This document shows, one piece after another, positions 17,369 to 26,529 of a stretch of 64,000 nt of DNA. The stretch spans positions 1 through 64,000 of the forward strand of contig JAFSZY010000059.1 of NCBI GenBank assembly GCA_017458845.1. Direction: 5' to 3'. Position numbers and translations under genes: made by a program. The notes under the pieces are model-generated. The model saw only the letters and a list, made by a program, of their open reading frames with translations. It did not search any database and was not told the DNA's origin. This DNA is from Ruminococcus sp. (GTDB lineage: Bacteria; Bacillota; Clostridia; Oscillospirales; Acutalibacteraceae). Numbering within the stretch: the first letter of the stretch is position 1; every line of letters starts with the position of its first letter.

Positions 17369-17469
17369 ATTATAATATTGAAATATGTTGGCAATTATAG
17401 TTTACCACATATACCTCAAAAATACTACACAAATTTTTTAGGTAATATTTGTGATTGTTGCACAAAATC

Positions 17470-17495
17470 AGGCTCGAAGCAAATGCTTCGAGCCT
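17470..17495 (-). terminator. Terminator of pckA
   Basis: An 11-bp perfect stem AGGCTCGAAGC/GCTTCGAGCCT with loop AAAT, 20 bp past the pckA stop. On the minus strand it is followed by GATTTTG. It is nearly identical to the palindrome at 15421-15448. Confidence 0.7.
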
Positions 17496-17515
17496 TGTTG
17501 TCGGTTATTATTCTG

Positions 17516-19129
17516 TTATGCCTTGGGGCCTGCATCAACGAGCGCCTTGCCCGCCTCATTGGTCTCATACTTTTTGAAGTTCTTGACAAATCTCTGAGCG
17601 AGGTCTTTTGCCTTCTCGTCCCATTCGGAGGGATCAGCGTAGGTATCTCTCGGGTCGAGGATGCCTGTATCAACGCCCGGGAGCTCTGTGGGAACCTCAA
17701 ATCCGAAGTAAGGAATCTGCTTTGTGGGAGCGTTCTTGATGTCGCCGCCGAGGATAGCGTCAATGATTCCGCGCGTATCCTTTATTGTGATTCTCTTGCC
17801 TGTGCCGTTCCAGCCTGTGTTTACGAGGTACGCCTTGGCGCCGCTCTTTTGCATTCTCTTTACGAGTTCCTCAGCATACTTTGTGGGATGGAGCTCTAAG
17901 AACGCCTGACCGAAGCAAGCGGAGAATGTGGGAGTGGGCTCGGTGATACCGCGCTCTGTGCCCGCGAGCTTAGCTGTAAAGCCAGAGAGGAAATAATACT
18001 GAGTCTGCTCGGGAGTGAGGATAGATACGGGAGGAAGAACGCCGAACGCGTCAGCCGAAAGGAAGATAACGTTCTCGGCAGCGGGACCTGAGGAAATACC
18101 GTTTACGTTCTTGGCGATTTTCTCAATATGCTCGATAGGATAAGAAACACGGGTGTTCTCGGTTACGCTCTTATCGTCAAAATCGATAGCGCCGTTCTCA
18201 TCAACAGTTACGTTCTCGAGGAGAGCGTTTCTCTTGATAGCGTTGTAGATGTCGGGCTCACTCTCCTTGTCTAGACCGATAACCTTGGCGTAGCAGCCGC
18301 CCTCAAAGTTGAACACGCCGTTGTCGTCCCAGCCGTGCTCGTCGTCACCGATAAGGAGACGCTTGGGGTCAGTGGAGAGAGTTGTCTTACCTGTGCCTGA
18401 AAGTCCGAAGAAGATAGCTGTGTTCTTGCCTTCCATATCTGTGTTGGCGGAACAGTGCATTGAAGCTATGCCCTGAAGCGGGAGGAAGTAGTTCATCATT
18501 GAGAACATACCCTTCTTCATCTCGCCGCCGTACCAAGTGTTGAGAATAACCTGCTCGCGGCTGGTTACGTTAAAGAGAACCGCTGTCTCGGAATTGAGAC
18601 CGAGCTCCTCATAATTGTCAACCTTTGCGAGAGAAGCGTTATATACTGTAAAGTCAGGCTCAAAATTCTCCTGCTCCTCAGCAGTAGGTGTTATAAACAT
18701 ATTTTTGATAAAGTGAGCCTGCCAAGCAACTTCCATAATGAAGCGAACCGCCATACGAGTGTCGGCGTTAGCGCCGCAGAAAGCGTCTACAACATAGAGC
18801 TTTTTGCCTGAGAGCTCATCAATAGCGAGCTTTTTGCAAGCCTCCCATGTAGCCTCGCTTGCGGGGTGGTTATCGTTGGGGTAATCGGGAGTAGTCCACC
18901 AGACTGTGTCCTTTGACTTGTTGTCCATAACAATGAACTTGTCTTTGGGCGAGCGGCCTGTGTAGATACCTGTCATTACGTTGACAGCGCCAAGCTCGGT
19001 TACCTGACCCTTTTCGTAGCCTGTGAGCTCGGGATTAGTTTCATCCTTGAAAAGCTCCTCAAAAGACGGATTGTAAACAATCTCCTTTACATCCTTGATT
19101 CCGTTTTTGGTTAAATCAATCTTTGACAT
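17516..19129 (-). CDS. pckA: Phosphoenolpyruvate carboxykinase (ATP)
   Basis: A 537-residue ATP-dependent PEP carboxykinase (Escherichia coli PckA has 540). It interconverts oxaloacetate and PEP plus CO2. Visible motifs are the P-loop [10 protein letters not shown] (242-251), GDDEHGW (261-267), the RSPKDKF substrate segment (59-65) and [14 protein letters not shown]. The ATG at 19129 follows AAAAGGTGAT at good spacing; an in-frame ATG 18 nt upstream overlaps that site. In gut fermenters the enzyme often runs in the carboxylating direction toward oxaloacetate. Its promoter carries a partial Rex-like match. Confidence 0.97.
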   Translation of the reverse strand: MSKIDLTKNGIKDVKEIVYNPSFEELFKDETNPELTGYEKGQVTELGAVNVMTGIYTGRSPKDKFIVMDNKSKDTVWWTTPDYPNDNHPASEATWEACKKLAIDELSGKKLYVVDAFCGANADTRMAVRFIMEVAWQAHFIKNMFITPTAEEQENFEPDFTVYNASLAKVDNYEELGLNSETAVLFNVTSREQVILNTWYGGEMKKGMFSMMNYFLPLQGIASMHCSANTDMEGKNTAIFFGLSGTGKTTLSTDPKRLLIGDDEHGWDDNGVFNFEGGCYAKVIGLDKESEPDIYNAIKRNALLENVTVDENGAIDFDDKSVTENTRVSYPIEHIEKIAKNVNGISSGPAAENVIFLSADAFGVLPPVSILTPEQTQYYFLSGFTAKLAGTERGITEPTPTFSACFGQAFLELHPTKYAEELVKRMQKSGAKAYLVNTGWNGTGKRITIKDTRGIIDAILGGDIKNAPTKQIPYFGFEVPTELPGVDTGILDPRDTYADPSEWDEKAKDLAQRFVKNFKKYETNEAGKALVDAGPKA

Positions 19130-19163
19130 TAAGATCACCTTTTCCATAAAATTTTACCACCAT

Positions 19164-19193
19164 ATAATACCACATTTTTTAACGAATTGTCAA
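19164..19193 (-). promoter_or_regulatory. Promoter of pckA with partial Rex-like site
   Basis: On the minus strand TTGACA, an 18-nt spacer and TATTAT. The overlapping 18-mer TTGACAATTCGTTAAAAA (19193-19176) matches the Rex consensus at 11 of 14 positions. Part of that match is simply the -35 hexamer, so the operator call is weak. Confidence 0.5.
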
Positions 19194-19313
19194 TATTTGT
19201 ATGAGTGGACCGCAGTGGATTTCCGCTTATACACAATAATTCTATTATGTACCTTTCATTTTGAAAACAAATATGTTAAAATAGGATAAACTAAAAGGAA
19301 GGGGAGCAAAAAT

Positions 19314-19691
19314 ATGGCTTCTGATATTAAAAGAAAGATTAAAGAAATTGAGAACACTCAGCTTAAATCGGGCGAGCTGTTTATGTACGGTCACTGCGAC
19401 GATAAAGGTGAGATTAACGCGGGTATCTGCTGTGAGGAGGCTGACCTTGAGGCAATCGAGAGCACATTGCAGTACATTATGATGCAGACAGCAAGAGTTC
19501 TTTATGACAGCAACCCGGAGCTGAGCAAAGACGATATTACCGAGATTTTGTTTACTGACTTGTTCGGAAGCCTGAATCTTTTCCTCGGCGAGCTTGACCA
19601 CGGCAAGAGTGACGAGGACCTCAGATTTGAAGCCGGCGATCTGCTCACCGACTGCTTTGAGAGATTCGACTTTGACGGAGATTTCAGTTAA
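19314..19691 (+). CDS. Hypothetical acidic protein
   Basis: A 125-residue protein of unrecognised family. It is acidic and predicted to be mainly helical, with two adjacent Cys residues in GICCEEADLEAIES and an Asp/Phe-rich C-terminus (RFDFDGDF). There is no signal peptide or membrane segment. A strong purine-rich ribosome site (AAGGAAGGGGAG) precedes the ATG. It stands alone on the plus strand, divergent from pckA, and is followed by a repeat element. Such short acidic proteins are sometimes regulators or anti-activators, but nothing here shows it. Confidence 0.65.
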   Translation: MASDIKRKIKEIENTQLKSGELFMYGHCDDKGEINAGICCEEADLEAIESTLQYIMMQTARVLYDSNPELSKDDITEILFTDLFGSLNLFLGELDHGKSDEDLRFEAGDLLTDCFERFDFDGDFS

Positions 19692-19693
19692 TT

Positions 19694-19953
19694 AGTAGTC
19701 AGTGGCTAATAGTTAGTGGTCAGTTGTTTTTCGTGGAGAAACCTTTCATCTTCCGAGAACTTCGCGTCCCGATCGGATAAATATTGATGTATACTATTTC
19801 AAACTCGTAGGGAGTCCGTTTTGGGCTCCCTAACTTGTGTTATGGATAAAACTTTAGGGATACCGAGACGGTATCCCCTACGAAAAAGTATTAGATGTTT
19901 TATCAATAGTTCGGGACCATAAGGGTTGTTGTTATCGACATTCACTGACTACT
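19694..19953. repeat. MITE-like element with terminal inverted repeats
   Basis: About 260 bp bounded by a perfect 11-bp inverted repeat, AGTAGTCAGTG (19694-19704) and CACTGACTACT (19943-19953). Inside are two family A hairpins, GGGAGTCCG...GGGCTCCC (about 19806-19832) and TTTAGGGATACC...GGTATCCCC (19853-19882). No gene was seen. It fills most of the 312-bp gap between the hypothetical gene and the dockerin pullulanase. Confidence 0.55.
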
Positions 19954-19972
19954 GAATACTGGAAAAGGCTGC

Positions 19973-19998
19973 CTTTCGGCAGCCTTTTAGTTGTTCGG
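19973..19998 (-). terminator. Terminator of the pullulanase operon
   Basis: An 11-bp stem AAAAGGCTGCC/GGCAGCCTTTT with a tetraloop, just past the stop of the dockerin pullulanase. T residues occur on both sides, so it can act on either strand. Confidence 0.85.
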
Positions 19999-20004
19999 GT
20001 TTAT

Positions 20005-23000
20005 TTAGCTTGTATAAATGGGTTCAGCGCCCGGGTTACTGTCGGGATTCACATCATATACAATGAGATTTACGCCATCCTTGCTATCGTCGATAACAAT
20101 CCAGAGCTCGTTGTTGATAAAGCCCTTGCAGTCAGCGGACTGAGGCGAACCGTTGTCGGATACAATAAAGTTATACGCTGTGTCGGAAGCGTCAACTGTG
20201 AACGACTTTGTATACCAGCCGTCACCGTCCTGTGCGGTGATTGTGTCACCCGGCCACGACTTATTCGAGCAATAGTTTGTGCCTGAGTCAGTACCGTTGT
20301 TCTGTCCCCAAATCCAGAATGTAGGATCATATCCCGCGCCTGAGCTGTGCTTAACGTGGAGACTTACGTTGGCGGAAACTGGGTCATAATAGTAATTGAT
20401 TTCAATGTTTCCGTAAGGAACGGTAACAGTCTCCTCGGGCATCTCAGATGTGTTGAGCGCGTATCCGAGAGCGGTGGGAGCCTCTGAAGTATAGGTAGTA
20501 CCTACACGAGCTTTATGCACAACAGTGGGAATCACTGTTTCTTCCGTTCCTGTCTTATAGTAGTTTACAGTAACTTTACCGATACCTACGCTGAGGTCAG
20601 CGATGTATCTTTGAATCATTGTAACATCATTGATGTTTGTTTTTCCGTCCAGTGTAACGTCGGCTTTTGCCTTGAACGGCTCGGGGAGAGCCTTCTTGGC
20701 AGCGATATCAAGCTGGAGGTCTGTAGCGTCGTTGATGTTCGACTTGCCGTCGCCGTTTAGGTCAATATCCTCTACGGATGCGGGAACATAGTACGCGTAG
20801 TTGAGCGTAACCTGCTTATCCTCTTCGGTAAACACACCTTCCATATCGCCGTCAACGTTTTCGATTGTGTATTCCTCACCGACCTTGGGCTCGGCAATGG
20901 AGTAACCTGTGCCTACCTTACCCGTAATTGTGTAGGAATCAATTGTTTTTCCTGTGACGTTGTCCTTGGCTACAACCTTAACAGCTCCGCGGTCGCTTGT
21001 AACGCCTACGGAATCAAAGCTAGCCTTGTCAACCGCAATTAAAGCTGAACGGGAAGCTAGCGTGAATGTGTTGTCATTTACTTCACCGATTTTTCTTACG
21101 CCTGCCTGCTGGTCGTCGGCAATAATTACCCAATCGCTGTTGGCGTTATCGAGTGTGTATGTTACGCTCTTGTTCTTGTTATTTGTGAGAACCAAAAGCT
21201 TTGCCCACTCGCCGTTTACATTATTTGTCCAGAGGGCTGAGTAGCCGTCGCTTCCCGAGAGGATATCGGCTCCGCCTACGTCTCTGTAAGTGGGATTGAT
21301 ATAATTAACAGCGCAAGCCGCCTCACGGTCGGTAGCCATAAACGGCGAGAAGTTCTCGCGGATTTGGCGCATACCTGCATAGTAAGAAGCAATATCGGCG
21401 TTGCTCTGGGCGAGTGACCAGTCAATCATATTCTCGTCAGCGGGTGATGAGTAACTGTTTTCGTCGTTATCCTTTGAACGTCCGAGCTCCTCGCCCGCCA
21501 GTGTAAATGTGATACCCTGAGATGTATGGAGGAACGCGGCGCAGAGCTTTGTTTCCTTAACCAAATCATCCTCACGGGCCCTGAAGTCCTTGTAGCCCTG
21601 TGAGTCGGCAAGTCTGTCCCAAAGAGTCTGGTTATCATGACAGGAAGCGTACTGAACGACCTGAGAAGGAACAGCGTTTTTAATATTACCGGGATTAGCT
21701 CTGATGCTATCAGATACAGTAGCGGCGCTTGAGCCTGAGCCCTGGAGCCAGCCTTTGGCTGTCTTCTGGAATACAGAACCCTTGAGTGCGTCTCTGATTT
21801 CATCGCTGAAGAATCCGATGCGCTTGTCGAGCTTGCTTGAGTTCGCCTGAGTAGCGGGAACAAGAGCGTTGCCTGAGCATGTTTTCGAGGGGAAGTTGGA
21901 ACCCATATACCAACCCTCGCCCCACATAGCAATACGGGAATCAACCTCGTCTAGGTTCGCGCGAATCATATTCATTGTTTCGGAATCGTGGAGACCCATA
22001 AGGTCAAAGCGGAAGCCGTCAACGTGATATTCATCCACCCAATAACGGCAGGACTCAATCATATATTTACGGAACATAGCGCGCTCGGAAGCTGTGTCGT
22101 TACCGCAGCCTGAAGCTGAGGAATATGTTCCCTTGTCATCCTTCATACGATAGTAGTAGTTGGGAAGTGTGCGGCTGAAGCATGTGTCTGTAACATATGT
22201 GTGGTTATAAACTACGTCCATAATTACGGAGATGCCCGCGTTATGGAGCGCCTGAATCATCTGTTTGCACTCTTTGATGCGAACGTTGCCGTCGTAGGGA
22301 TTGCTTGAATATGAACCCTCGGGAACGTTGTAGTTCATCGGGTCGTAGCCCCAGTTGAACTGTGTATCGGAACCGCCCTCCTGAATTGAACCGAAATCGT
22401 AGAAGGGGTTAATCTGAACGGTAGTAACTCCGAGCTGCTTGAGGTAGTCGATACAGGTGCTTACTTTGCCCTCACCGTTGAGAGTTGTGCCTGTTTCGGT
22501 AAACGCAAGGTACTTACCGCGGTTAGCTGCGCTTACGCCTGAGTTCTCGGCATAGGAGAAATCCTTTACGTGAACTTCCCAAACATAAGAGTCTGTAACC
22601 TTATTGGGCATAACGTGTTTAGGTTCGGTATCCCAGCCTTCGGGGTCGGTGTCGTCGAGGTCAACAATCATAGAACGCTTGCCGTTAACGCCTGTCGCCT
22701 GTGAGTAAACGTCCTCTGTCTCGTAGGTCTTGAGGTTCTTGCCCAAAACGTCAAAGGTCGCAACGGTGTAGGTATAATACTCGTTTTTATGGTCGCCCTC
22801 TAAGGTGTATGTCCATACGCCCGTCCAGCTGTCACCGTCCATTAATTTTGTAAGATTGTAGGTGCCGATTTTAGAGGCGCCTTCTTCGGTATCGCTGCCT
22901 TTGGTGAAAAGGTTTACTCTGACATAGTTAGCCTTTGGCGCCCATACTTTAAAGGTCGTAGCCTCGGGAGTATAACTTGAACCGAGTTCACCGTCGTAGG

Positions 23001-23148
23001 CATACTGCGAATCAATAGTTTCGCATGCTGTTGTATATGTTGTATCGGTACCAGTTGACGCCTTTGACGAATCGGCGGCGCTTACAAGTACTGCGGAAGA
23101 TACAACAAGCATAACGCACAGCAAAGCTGATATAATCTTCTTAGTCAT
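20005..23148 (-). CDS. Secreted pullulanase (GH13) with internal dockerin and starch-binding module
   Basis: A 1047-residue extracellular type I pullulanase-like enzyme that cleaves alpha-1,6 branch points in starch-derived glucan. In order: signal peptide (1-25), N-terminal E-set/CBM48-like module (about 50-165), GH13 catalytic domain (about 185-690) with FNWGYDPMNYNVPEGSY, DVVYNH (311-316), nucleophile Asp382 in GFRFDLMG, acid/base Glu411 and Asp505 in SCHDN. Then come a MucBP-like repeat (719-791), a type I dockerin (792-855) with two calcium loops (DLNGDGKSNIND and DVTLDGKTNIND), a second MucBP-like repeat (856-923) and a C-terminal starch-binding-like module (924-1047, WPGDTITAQDGDGWY). 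The dockerin implies docking to a cohesin scaffold, as in Ruminococcus bromii amylosomes. It lies 48 bp after a sister pullulanase with its own GGAGG site. Confidence 0.93.
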   Translation of the reverse strand: MTKKIISALLCVMLVVSSAVLVSAADSSKASTGTDTTYTTACETIDSQYAYDGELGSSYTPEATTFKVWAPKANYVRVNLFTKGSDTEEGASKIGTYNLTKLMDGDSWTGVWTYTLEGDHKNEYYTYTVATFDVLGKNLKTYETEDVYSQATGVNGKRSMIVDLDDTDPEGWDTEPKHVMPNKVTDSYVWEVHVKDFSYAENSGVSAANRGKYLAFTETGTTLNGEGKVSTCIDYLKQLGVTTVQINPFYDFGSIQEGGSDTQFNWGYDPMNYNVPEGSYSSNPYDGNVRIKECKQMIQALHNAGISVIMDVVYNHTYVTDTCFSRTLPNYYYRMKDDKGTYSSASGCGNDTASERAMFRKYMIESCRYWVDEYHVDGFRFDLMGLHDSETMNMIRANLDEVDSRIAMWGEGWYMGSNFPSKTCSGNALVPATQANSSKLDKRIGFFSDEIRDALKGSVFQKTAKGWLQGSGSSAATVSDSIRANPGNIKNAVPSQVVQYASCHDNQTLWDRLADSQGYKDFRAREDDLVKETKLCAAFLHTSQGITFTLAGEELGRSKDNDENSYSSPADENMIDWSLAQSNADIASYYAGMRQIRENFSPFMATDREAACAVNYINPTYRDVGGADILSGSDGYSALWTNNVNGEWAKLLVLTNNKNKSVTYTLDNANSDWVIIADDQQAGVRKIGEVNDNTFTLASRSALIAVDKASFDSVGVTSDRGAVKVVAKDNVTGKTIDSYTITGKVGTGYSIAEPKVGEEYTIENVDGDMEGVFTEEDKQVTLNYAYYVPASVEDIDLNGDGKSNINDATDLQLDIAAKKALPEPFKAKADVTLDGKTNINDVTMIQRYIADLSVGIGKVTVNYYKTGTEETVIPTVVHKARVGTTYTSEAPTALGYALNTSEMPEETVTVPYGNIEINYYYDPVSANVSLHVKHSSGAGYDPTFWIWGQNNGTDSGTNYCSNKSWPGDTITAQDGDGWYTKSFTVDASDTAYNFIVSDNGSPQSADCKGFINNELWIVIDDSKDGVNLIVYDVNPDSNPGAEPIYTS

Positions 23149-23196
23149 AAAATTTCCTCCTTTTATTAAATGCCCGGGAAAGGCATAATTTACTGA

Positions 23197-25998
23197 TTAT
23201 GAAATGTCGAGCTTTTTCATTAGCTCGTTTCTCCTGCGTCTGCGATAGAACAGTCCCAGCGCGGTAATCACCAGCACAAAGGCGATAATTGTAAGGATTA
23301 TTCCTATGTACGAAGCGATTGAAGCGGGAGAGTATATATACAAAACATTGTGTTCAATCTGGCTGTAGTCGCCCTCGGCATTATCGGTAACGCTCTTGAA
23401 CTCGTAGTTTTCTATATCAATCTGAGAGGTTTTGTACGGAGTGCCCTCGTCGCCGGTTGTGGTATCTGTGCCGAGAATTTTGCCGTCCGTAGACATATAT
23501 ACTATATTTACACGACAGGTGAGGTCGTCCTTCGCCTTCTTGGTGTAATAATACTTTACTTTGGTGTTTTTATCCGAGAATTCCCCGCATCCGTTTTTAG
23601 GAAGTTTCTGGAGATTCAGAGTATATCCGTCTACAGACGGAATGGACGGCGTCTCATACGCTTGTCCCATACGGTTTTTGAGCACCGTGCTGTCGTAAAT
23701 AATGCTGTTGGAATTATCGTCAAGACATTCGAACATAACAGTGGAATACACACCGTCGTATTTCTCGCACTCAAATGTACAATAGCTCGTGTCCTCGGAG
23801 AACTTTCCGTTTACGCCCAGCTTTTTGTTGATGTTATATTTCATCATAACATCGGACAAAGGCATAATGTAGTAATCCTCGCCGAGCTTTCCGCTGACAA
23901 CGTATGAATTAAAAACTTCGCCGTCGCACTTATAGCGGACATTCACCTTGCCGTATTCAGTCTTGATATCCGCAGCGTTGTAAGCTTCTTTGTCAACGAG
24001 CACAGCGGAGGATTTCGGCTCAAGACTAAGAGTGTTTCCGACGTCCGCGAGCTTGGTCATTCCGGCGTCGTTCTTGTTGACAAGCTGAACAAAGCTGCCG
24101 TCAATGTTGACGCTTTGATTTGAATCTGAAGCGTTGAACGCCACAGCGACAGTCCCGAATTTTTCATCATAGAGAGTATAGGCTATGACGCCTTCGGGAG
24201 CGTCCTCGACAAACTTGATGTTCTTAGCTGTCTCAGATGTCGGGTCTCTGAACGCGCTGATATTCTTGCGGACTTCAACAAGCCCTTTGTAGTAGCTGGA
24301 AACATCGCCGTACTTGTGCAGGTTGTTCCAATCGAGCTGGTTGAGCTTTACCCCTGATTTGTAGGAGTTCTCGTCGCCGTTTTTACTTCGGCAGAATTCC
24401 TCGCCCGCGAGCATAAAGCTTATGCCCTGCGAGGTCAAAGTGAGAGCTCCCGCGAGCTTGTTCATCTCAACGAGGTCGTTGTATCGTATATCGTATTTGC
24501 CGTCCTTGCCTTTTTCGGACAGGACAAGCTTATCCCATAAGGTTAAGTTATCGTGACAGGAAGCGTAGGTCACAGCCTGGCTTGCTGATTGAGCCCATCC
24601 CATTGCGCCGTCCGCCTGAGCGATTATACCTGTTCTAACCTTGCCGGTGCCCTCGCCCGACTGGATATAACCCTTATCGGCTCCGTTGGTTGAGCCTTTA
24701 ACTCCGTCACGAAACGTATCGTCAAAAGCGGCTATGCGGGGATTGAGCTTGCTCATATTGTTCTGGTTTGCGAGCTCCGTGCCGCTGTCGGCTGTCGTGT
24801 TGAGGTTCCACGCCTCACCGTACATAAGGAGCTTTTCTCCGCCGTCGAGAGCGTCGAGACGTGAGCGGATTTTGTTCATAGTACCCACATCGTGCAGTCC
24901 CATAAGGTCAAAACGGAAGCCATCAATGTGGTATTCCTTTGCCCAGTATATAACCGAGTCGGTCATATACTTTGAGAACATCTTGCGTTCAGAGGCGGTG
25001 TCATTGCCGCAGCCCGAGCCGTTCGACCACGAGCCGTCCGCGTTAATACGGTAGTAGTAATCGGGGACGGTGAGATTAAACGCCGAGTTCTTGCTCTCGT
25101 GGGTATGGTTATAAACAACGTCCATTATGACGCCTATGCCCGCCTTATGAAGAGCCTGAATCATCTTTTTGCATTCTTTGATTCGCTTCGCACCCTTAGT
25201 CGGGTCTGTGCTGTATGAGCCCTCGGGGACGTTATAGTTCATCGGGTCATAGCCCCAGTTGAAATTGCTGTCCTTGCCTGAGGTGTCGGTCTCGTCTATT
25301 GAGCCGAAATCGTAAAACGGGTTAATATGAACATAATTAACGCCCAGCTCTTTCAAATAATCAACACAGGTTGCGGGAGCGTCAGCCTGGGCGTTGAGAG
25401 TAGTTCCCTTTTCGGTAAACGCGAGATACTTTCCGCGGTTGCTCCTGCTCACACCCGAAGTCGCCGACGACGAAAAGTCGCTTATCTGCACTTCCCAGAT
25501 AACGGCGTCGGTGGGATTATCCACCGAAACATAGGCGTCCTCTCCCCAACCCTTGGGGTTAGTGGAACTAAGGTCAACAACCATCGAGCGCTTGCCGTTA
25601 GCCGCGCAGGCTTTGGCGTAGATATCATAGGTTTCGTAAACCTTTTTACCTCTTTTTAACAGATAGGTGTAGTAAGTATTCTTGAGGTCGCCCTTTACCG
25701 TCGCGGACCACACGCCAGTGGATTTTTGGAACTTCATATTAATGATTTTAGTGTAGACTTCACTGTCGCCCGACTCAAAAAATTTAATCTTAACGTCGCT
25801 TGAAGTCGGTGCCCACACCCTGAAAGTGGTGGAGGACTTGGAATAAATCGCTCCGAACTCACCGTCAAATGTGGTTTTATCGAGTTTTTTAGCTTTGGCT
25901 TCATAGTCGGCGGCTGCCGAAACGCTGAAATTCGCGGCAAAAGCCATAAAAACAAGAGCTATAACAAGTAATGCCGAAATAAGTTTTTTAAGTGGCAT
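23197..25998 (-). CDS. Membrane-anchored pullulanase (GH13)
   Basis: A 933-residue surface pullulanase-like enzyme, paralogous to the dockerin enzyme 48 bp downstream. The ATG at 25998 has GGAGG at good spacing; an in-frame start 57 nt upstream lacks one. In order: signal peptide (1-30), E-set/CBM48-like module (about 40-150), GH13 domain with FNWGYDP (245-251), DVVYNH (293-298), nucleophile Asp364, acid/base Glu395 and Asp483 in CHDN. MucBP-like repeats follow (about 680-890). A single membrane helix (about 896-919) and a basic RRRRRNELMKK tail end the protein. There is no dockerin or sortase motif, so it is probably held in the cell membrane facing outward. An inverted repeat overlies its probable promoter. 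Confidence 0.92.
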   Translation of the reverse strand: MPLKKLISALLVIALVFMAFAANFSVSAAADYEAKAKKLDKTTFDGEFGAIYSKSSTTFRVWAPTSSDVKIKFFESGDSEVYTKIINMKFQKSTGVWSATVKGDLKNTYYTYLLKRGKKVYETYDIYAKACAANGKRSMVVDLSSTNPKGWGEDAYVSVDNPTDAVIWEVQISDFSSSATSGVSRSNRGKYLAFTEKGTTLNAQADAPATCVDYLKELGVNYVHINPFYDFGSIDETDTSGKDSNFNWGYDPMNYNVPEGSYSTDPTKGAKRIKECKKMIQALHKAGIGVIMDVVYNHTHESKNSAFNLTVPDYYYRINADGSWSNGSGCGNDTASERKMFSKYMTDSVIYWAKEYHIDGFRFDLMGLHDVGTMNKIRSRLDALDGGEKLLMYGEAWNLNTTADSGTELANQNNMSKLNPRIAAFDDTFRDGVKGSTNGADKGYIQSGEGTGKVRTGIIAQADGAMGWAQSASQAVTYASCHDNLTLWDKLVLSEKGKDGKYDIRYNDLVEMNKLAGALTLTSQGISFMLAGEEFCRSKNGDENSYKSGVKLNQLDWNNLHKYGDVSSYYKGLVEVRKNISAFRDPTSETAKNIKFVEDAPEGVIAYTLYDEKFGTVAVAFNASDSNQSVNIDGSFVQLVNKNDAGMTKLADVGNTLSLEPKSSAVLVDKEAYNAADIKTEYGKVNVRYKCDGEVFNSYVVSGKLGEDYYIMPLSDVMMKYNINKKLGVNGKFSEDTSYCTFECEKYDGVYSTVMFECLDDNSNSIIYDSTVLKNRMGQAYETPSIPSVDGYTLNLQKLPKNGCGEFSDKNTKVKYYYTKKAKDDLTCRVNIVYMSTDGKILGTDTTTGDEGTPYKTSQIDIENYEFKSVTDNAEGDYSQIEHNVLYIYSPASIASYIGIILTIIAFVLVITALGLFYRRRRRNELMKKLDIS

Positions 25999-26051
25999 TA
26001 TAACCTCCGAAGTACACAAAAATCCATAGTAATCTATTCTTTTAAATTGTA

Positions 26052-26084
26052 CCAAATTATGAGTAAATTATATTTCTAATTTGG
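26052..26084 (-). promoter_or_regulatory. Inverted-repeat operator candidate of the pullulanase operon
   Basis: A perfect 8-bp inverted repeat CCAAATTA/TAATTTGG with a 17-bp spacer, 54 bp upstream of the anchored pullulanase start. The spacer holds a minus-strand TATAAT with only a poor -35 match, as expected for a regulated promoter. The binding protein is unknown. Confidence 0.5.
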
Positions 26085-26188
26085 AATTAAAATCACTTAC
26101 GGCAGTTTCTGAATGTAGAAAATTAAGGTCGTTTTATGTGCACTTTAACGATACATTTGAATAGTATGAAATGAATGGAGGAGAAACT

Positions 26189-26497
26189 ATGGAAACAGTA
26201 ACATATACAGTACGCAAAGGCAACACGCTTTTCGGTATCGCGAACTTCTTCGGAACAACCGTTGACAAGATTTTGAGTGTAAATAATATTGCCGACCCGA
26301 ATATGATTTATGTGGGACAAACAATTACCGTACCCGTAGATACAGAAACGGAAAACGGCTTTATTTATGTCACCCGCCCGGGGGATACCCTCTGGTCAAT
26401 CGCCCAGAGATTCGGCACAACAGTTGACGAAATAGCCAAGAAAAACGGAATGTGCAACCCGAATATGCTCTACCCGGGAACGAGGCTTTATATTTAA
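26189..26497 (+). CDS. Protein with two LysM domains
   Basis: A 102-residue protein made almost wholly of two LysM modules (about 4-49 and 58-102), each with the typical VRKGNTLFGIANFFG or TRPGDTLWSIAQRFG start and a closing Asn-Pro-x-x-(I/L)-Y-x-G segment. LysM binds N-acetylglucosamine polymers such as peptidoglycan. There is no signal peptide, so it may be a spore-coat or cortex-associated protein or leave by another route; this is inference. The ATG at 26189 follows GGAGGAG at 5 nt spacing, better than the in-frame ATG at 26171. It is a single-gene unit convergent with the BspA-like gene. Confidence 0.85.
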   Translation: METVTYTVRKGNTLFGIANFFGTTVDKILSVNNIADPNMIYVGQTITVPVDTETENGFIYVTRPGDTLWSIAQRFGTTVDEIAKKNGMCNPNMLYPGTRLYI

Positions 26498-26529
26498 TTC
26501 GCAATTCGTAATGCGCAATGCGAAATTAA
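26494..26529. repeat. Palindromic intergenic repeat
   Basis: TTAATTCGCA...TGCGAAATTAA arms flank a second near-repeat (ATTCGTAATGCGCAAT) directly over the LysM gene stop codon. Confidence 0.5.

Noticed and set aside
23197..25998. Sortase-anchored pullulanase
   Set aside because: There is a C-terminal helix and basic tail but no LPXTG- or NPQT-like motif before it, so a membrane anchor is preferred.
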